DNA from: Ruminiclostridium sp.
Lineage (GTDB): Bacteria > Bacillota > Clostridia > DSM-8532
DNA length: 8,429 nucleotides
NCBI GenBank assembly: GCA_003535195.1
Contig: DOHN01000136.1
Location: forward strand, 19,063 to 27,491
Direction of reading: 5' to 3'
The stretch's first letter is position 1. The number at the start of each line of letters is the position of its first letter. Shown one piece after another: positions 6,208-8,429 of the stretch. The notes under the pieces are model-generated. The model was not told the origin of the DNA, did not search any database, and saw only the letters and a program-made list of their open reading frames with translations. The position numbers and the translations under genes are program-made.

Positions 6208-7071
6208 TTAATAGAATTTCCAGATAATCGCAAGGCAGCTGAGGCCCCAAAGAACCAAATTAAGCACCATAGGCTTATCCTTAAGCAGGGTGACCTCAAT
6301 ATTGTCTCCCAGTTCGCCTGCAGCCATCAAAAGCTGATACCTGCAAAGGCCATAGAACACAAAAGCAGTGGTGCCCATCATATACGGAACCTTTGTATAG
6401 TACGTATAAAGGGCATACAAAACGATGCAAAGGGTAAGGCAGACGGTGATGATCTGGTTTAAAAAGGGCAATGTGTATACGCCCAGGCTTGCCTTATATT
6501 CCCCGGCGGCTTCCTTCATGGTCTCCAGTTCAGTTTTGCGCTTATTGGCAGCAAGGAAAAGGCACAGGGCCGAGGTACACAGAAGAAGCCATGACGAAGC
6601 TTCTACCCCGATAATCACCGCTCCCGACAGGGTCCGCAGTACAAAGCCTGCCGCAATGGCCAGGATATCCAGAATTGGCGTGCTTTTAAGCTTCAAAGAA
6701 TAGAGAATGGTAATGAGGATATAGAGCACGAGAATGCCCATAAATTTTATGGATACATAAGCTGCTGCCGCAACGACGCCAATAAGGATCATGGCGGCGG
6801 CGGCAAGGGCCTCACCAGCCTTTAGCTTTCCTGAGGCGATGGGTCTTTTGCATTTTCTCGGGTGAAGGATATCCTTCTTTCTGTCAATCACATCATTGAT
6901 GATGTAGACCGTTCCCGACCCCAGGCTGAACAGCAGAAAAGCAAGCACCGAAAGGCCTATTGCCCGGGGATCCGTAAAGCTCTTGGAAAACAGCAGAGCC
7001 GGAAAAACAAAGAAGTTTTTGATCCATTGCTTCGGGCGCATGGTCTTAAGAATATATCGAAATTTTTTCAT
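6208..7071 (-). CDS. UbiA-family decaprenyl-phosphate phosphoribosyltransferase-like protein
   Basis: This 287-residue integral membrane prenyltransferase has about eight to nine hydrophobic segments. RPKQWIKN (12-19) is typical of the phosphoribosyltransferase branch. NDVIDRKKD (59-67) is the first Asp-rich Mg-diphosphate motif (NDxxDxxxD), followed by KRPIASG (75-81). The second motif region is YSLKLKSTPILDIL with GFVLR (124-146). Known members such as mycobacterial Rv3806c join phosphoribosyl diphosphate to decaprenyl phosphate, the first committed step to the lipid-linked arabinose donor. In a Firmicute the lipid and the final sugar may differ. Its ATG overlaps the preceding stop as ATGA, with GAGGA 4 nt upstream, and the next gene follows after 13 nt. 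It is distinguished from quinone-pathway UbiA by the RPKQW N-terminus and the envelope-sugar neighbours. Confidence 0.87.
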   Translation of the reverse strand: MKKFRYILKTMRPKQWIKNFFVFPALLFSKSFTDPRAIGLSVLAFLLFSLGSGTVYIINDVIDRKKDILHPRKCKRPIASGKLKAGEALAAAAMILIGVVAAAAYVSIKFMGILVLYILITILYSLKLKSTPILDILAIAAGFVLRTLSGAVIIGVEASSWLLLCTSALCLFLAANKRKTELETMKEAAGEYKASLGVYTLPFLNQIITVCLTLCIVLYALYTYYTKVPYMMGTTAFVFYGLCRYQLLMAAGELGDNIEVTLLKDKPMVLNLVLWGLSCLAIIWKFY

Positions 7072-8429
7072 GGGTTCCTCCGTTCAAGCTTGTATATGGA
7101 ATAAGAATCATCCTTAACTATATTTGTTACCGTAAAATCTTTCTCAAACTGCTGCGGAGTATATACCGTAGTCGAAGTCTCATTGCCAAACCATACAATA
7201 TACTGATTCCGGTAATTTTCGCTTTCCTTTAAAAACGCTTCATAGCCATAAAGGGGAATGCCAAAGGTTTTGGGTGTATAATGCACAGACTTTTCAGTAA
7301 GAAAATAAACCGGGCTAGGATTATTGGAGTAGATCATATCACTGTCCTCCAACCGCTCCATCTGGCTTAGAAAACCGTGGCTTCTCCAATCTGCCGTATT
7401 GAACCCGCCGGCGCCCCCGCTGTAGGCCTTCATGGTTGAATCCTTCAGATCGACAGCATTTGCCGCCAACGAAAAAATCATTACCCCTGTAAGAATGATG
7501 CCCGCCCCTATACCGATTATTTTATGGGCTGCAGCCTTTCGGCTGGAAATCAATTTCAGCTTTTCTAAAATGCCGTCCAAAAGCAGAACAAGAATGGCCG
7601 TAAGGGGAAGCATGACCGGTATCATATAACGGTCGGAGATGGGATCAAAGGCTACCTTGGTGGCAGAGACAATCATATAGACAGAATAGAGAATACAAAA
7701 GGCTGAAAGGAAAATCAGTGCGGACCTCTTCTCAGCATTTGCAAGGATCTGCCATAAAAGCATTAGTGCCAGCAGGGCCAACGCAGCCAGTATGAGATAC
7801 AGCACTGGTTTCGGGAGGGTTCCCGGCTTGGAAACTACCGGGAAAATCCAGCCTGCAACAGTCTTTACGGCACGCAGGGTATTCGTTGACAGCGGTATTC
7901 CCGAGGGACTTCTCATGCCCACAAGGGTTCCCGACACCATATAATTTCTGACAAGATATATGACGGTAGGCGCCGCAGAAACAAAGCCATATAAAAAAAC
8001 GGCCTTTATTTTCCGGCCAAAGCCTTCTATTTTTATAAACAGATATAGGCAGACCATCATAATAATCACAACGCCTATATAGCGTGTCAGGCAAGCCAGG
8101 GCGGTTATTACCGCCATCAGCAGCACCGGGCGTGCAAATCCTTCTCTGTTGATGGTGTCAAAATCAGCGGTCAGGAGAATATGGAAGACCATGGCTGTAA
8201 AAAGGATAAACAGCGGCTCCGACCAGACAAAGAATGACATCTTCAAAAGCGGGAACGAAAAGAGGCCCATCAGTATAAACAGTGTGGGCATGAAGATAAC
8301 TTTCGAAAGCTGCCGTATTGTCCGCGAGCCTATCCATAAGGCAAGAGCCATGACAGCGGCGTTAAAATACATGGAAAAAGTCAGCAGATCTATAGAAAGA
8401 AGCTCGGGTATTGCAAGTATGAGCGGAAA
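7068..8429 (-). CDS. GT39-like membrane glycosyltransferase, N-terminus outside window
   Basis: The reading frame is open to the right edge, so the gene is incomplete; 453 residues are visible. The ATG at 8372 is internal: upstream codons read FPLILAIPELLSIDLLTFS, which continues a family-typical segment rather than a leader. Visible marks include WSEPLF (about 69-74), LTRYIG (114-119) and RNYMVSGTLVGMR (161-173), with about nine membrane segments. These resemble PMT/ArnT-type GT39 proteins of the GT-C superfamily, which take sugars from polyprenyl-phosphate donors at the outer membrane face. The final ~130 residues form an extracytoplasmic tail with MIYSNNPSPVYFLT and a cluster of strands. 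The catalytic first-loop acids would be in the missing part. The stop overlaps the UbiA-like start by four bases, so the two are co-translated. Confidence 0.8.
   Translation of the reverse strand, partial: FPLILAIPELLSIDLLTFSMYFNAAVMALALWIGSRTIRQLSKVIFMPTLFILMGLFSFPLLKMSFFVWSEPLFILFTAMVFHILLTADFDTINREGFARPVLLMAVITALACLTRYIGVVIIMMVCLYLFIKIEGFGRKIKAVFLYGFVSAAPTVIYLVRNYMVSGTLVGMRSPSGIPLSTNTLRAVKTVAGWIFPVVSKPGTLPKPVLYLILAALALLALMLLWQILANAEKRSALIFLSAFCILYSVYMIVSATKVAFDPISDRYMIPVMLPLTAILVLLLDGILEKLKLISSRKAAAHKIIGIGAGIILTGVMIFSLAANAVDLKDSTMKAYSGGAGGFNTADWRSHGFLSQMERLEDSDMIYSNNPSPVYFLTEKSVHYTPKTFGIPLYGYEAFLKESENYRNQYIVWFGNETSTTVYTPQQFEKDFTVTNIVKDDSYSIYKLERRNP

Noticed and set aside
8370..8372. ATG as the start of the GT39-like gene
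   Set aside because: The frame stays open to the window edge, and the upstream residues continue the family's typical sequence, so the real start lies beyond base 8429.

Overview
The window looks like part of a cell-envelope or exopolysaccharide gene cluster from a low-to-mid G+C Gram-positive bacterium, most likely a clostridial Firmicute. The reasons are strong GAGG-type ribosome binding sites, several GTG starts, SigA-like promoters, tightly packed co-directional genes, and the style of the membrane proteins. The species cannot be named from the sequence. Every gene I support is on the minus strand, so transcription runs from base 8429 toward base 1. No tRNA, rRNA, CRISPR array, insertion sequence or transposase gene was seen.

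Right block (8429 to 4983, in transcription order): the 3' part of a GT39-like multi-membrane glycosyltransferase that enters from beyond the right edge; a UbiA-superfamily prenyltransferase closely resembling decaprenyl-phosphate phosphoribosyltransferase; and a second GT-C-like membrane protein with an Asp-Asp pair in its first outer loop. The first pair overlaps by ATGA and the second pair is 13 nt apart, so they form an operon. I infer that it makes a polyprenyl-phosphate-linked pentose and uses it outside the membrane.

Middle block (4890 to 3080): a self-contained two-gene cassette with its own near-consensus promoter. A large inverted repeat covers that promoter's -35 and reaches into its -10. 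The first gene has a central winged helix-turn-helix. The second is an AbiEii-like nucleotidyltransferase. They are coupled by a TAATG overlap. The layout matches a type IV (AbiE-like) toxin-antitoxin or phage-defence module, but the regulator architecture differs from textbook AbiEi.

Left block (3045 to 1): a second promoter drives an O-antigen ligase/polymerase-family membrane protein with an unusually large extracytoplasmic insert, followed 4 nt later by a family 2 glycosyltransferase. A third promoter then drives the start of rmlA (glucose-1-phosphate thymidylyltransferase), which runs off the left edge. The left block therefore points to dTDP-rhamnose supply, sugar transfer and polymerisation or ligation of a surface glycan. 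The right block supplies lipid-linked sugar chemistry for the same or a neighbouring glycan.

No stretch over 300 bases lacks a gene. The three intergenic gaps (87-183, 2981-3079, 4828-4982) each hold a promoter, and two of them also hold inverted repeats.
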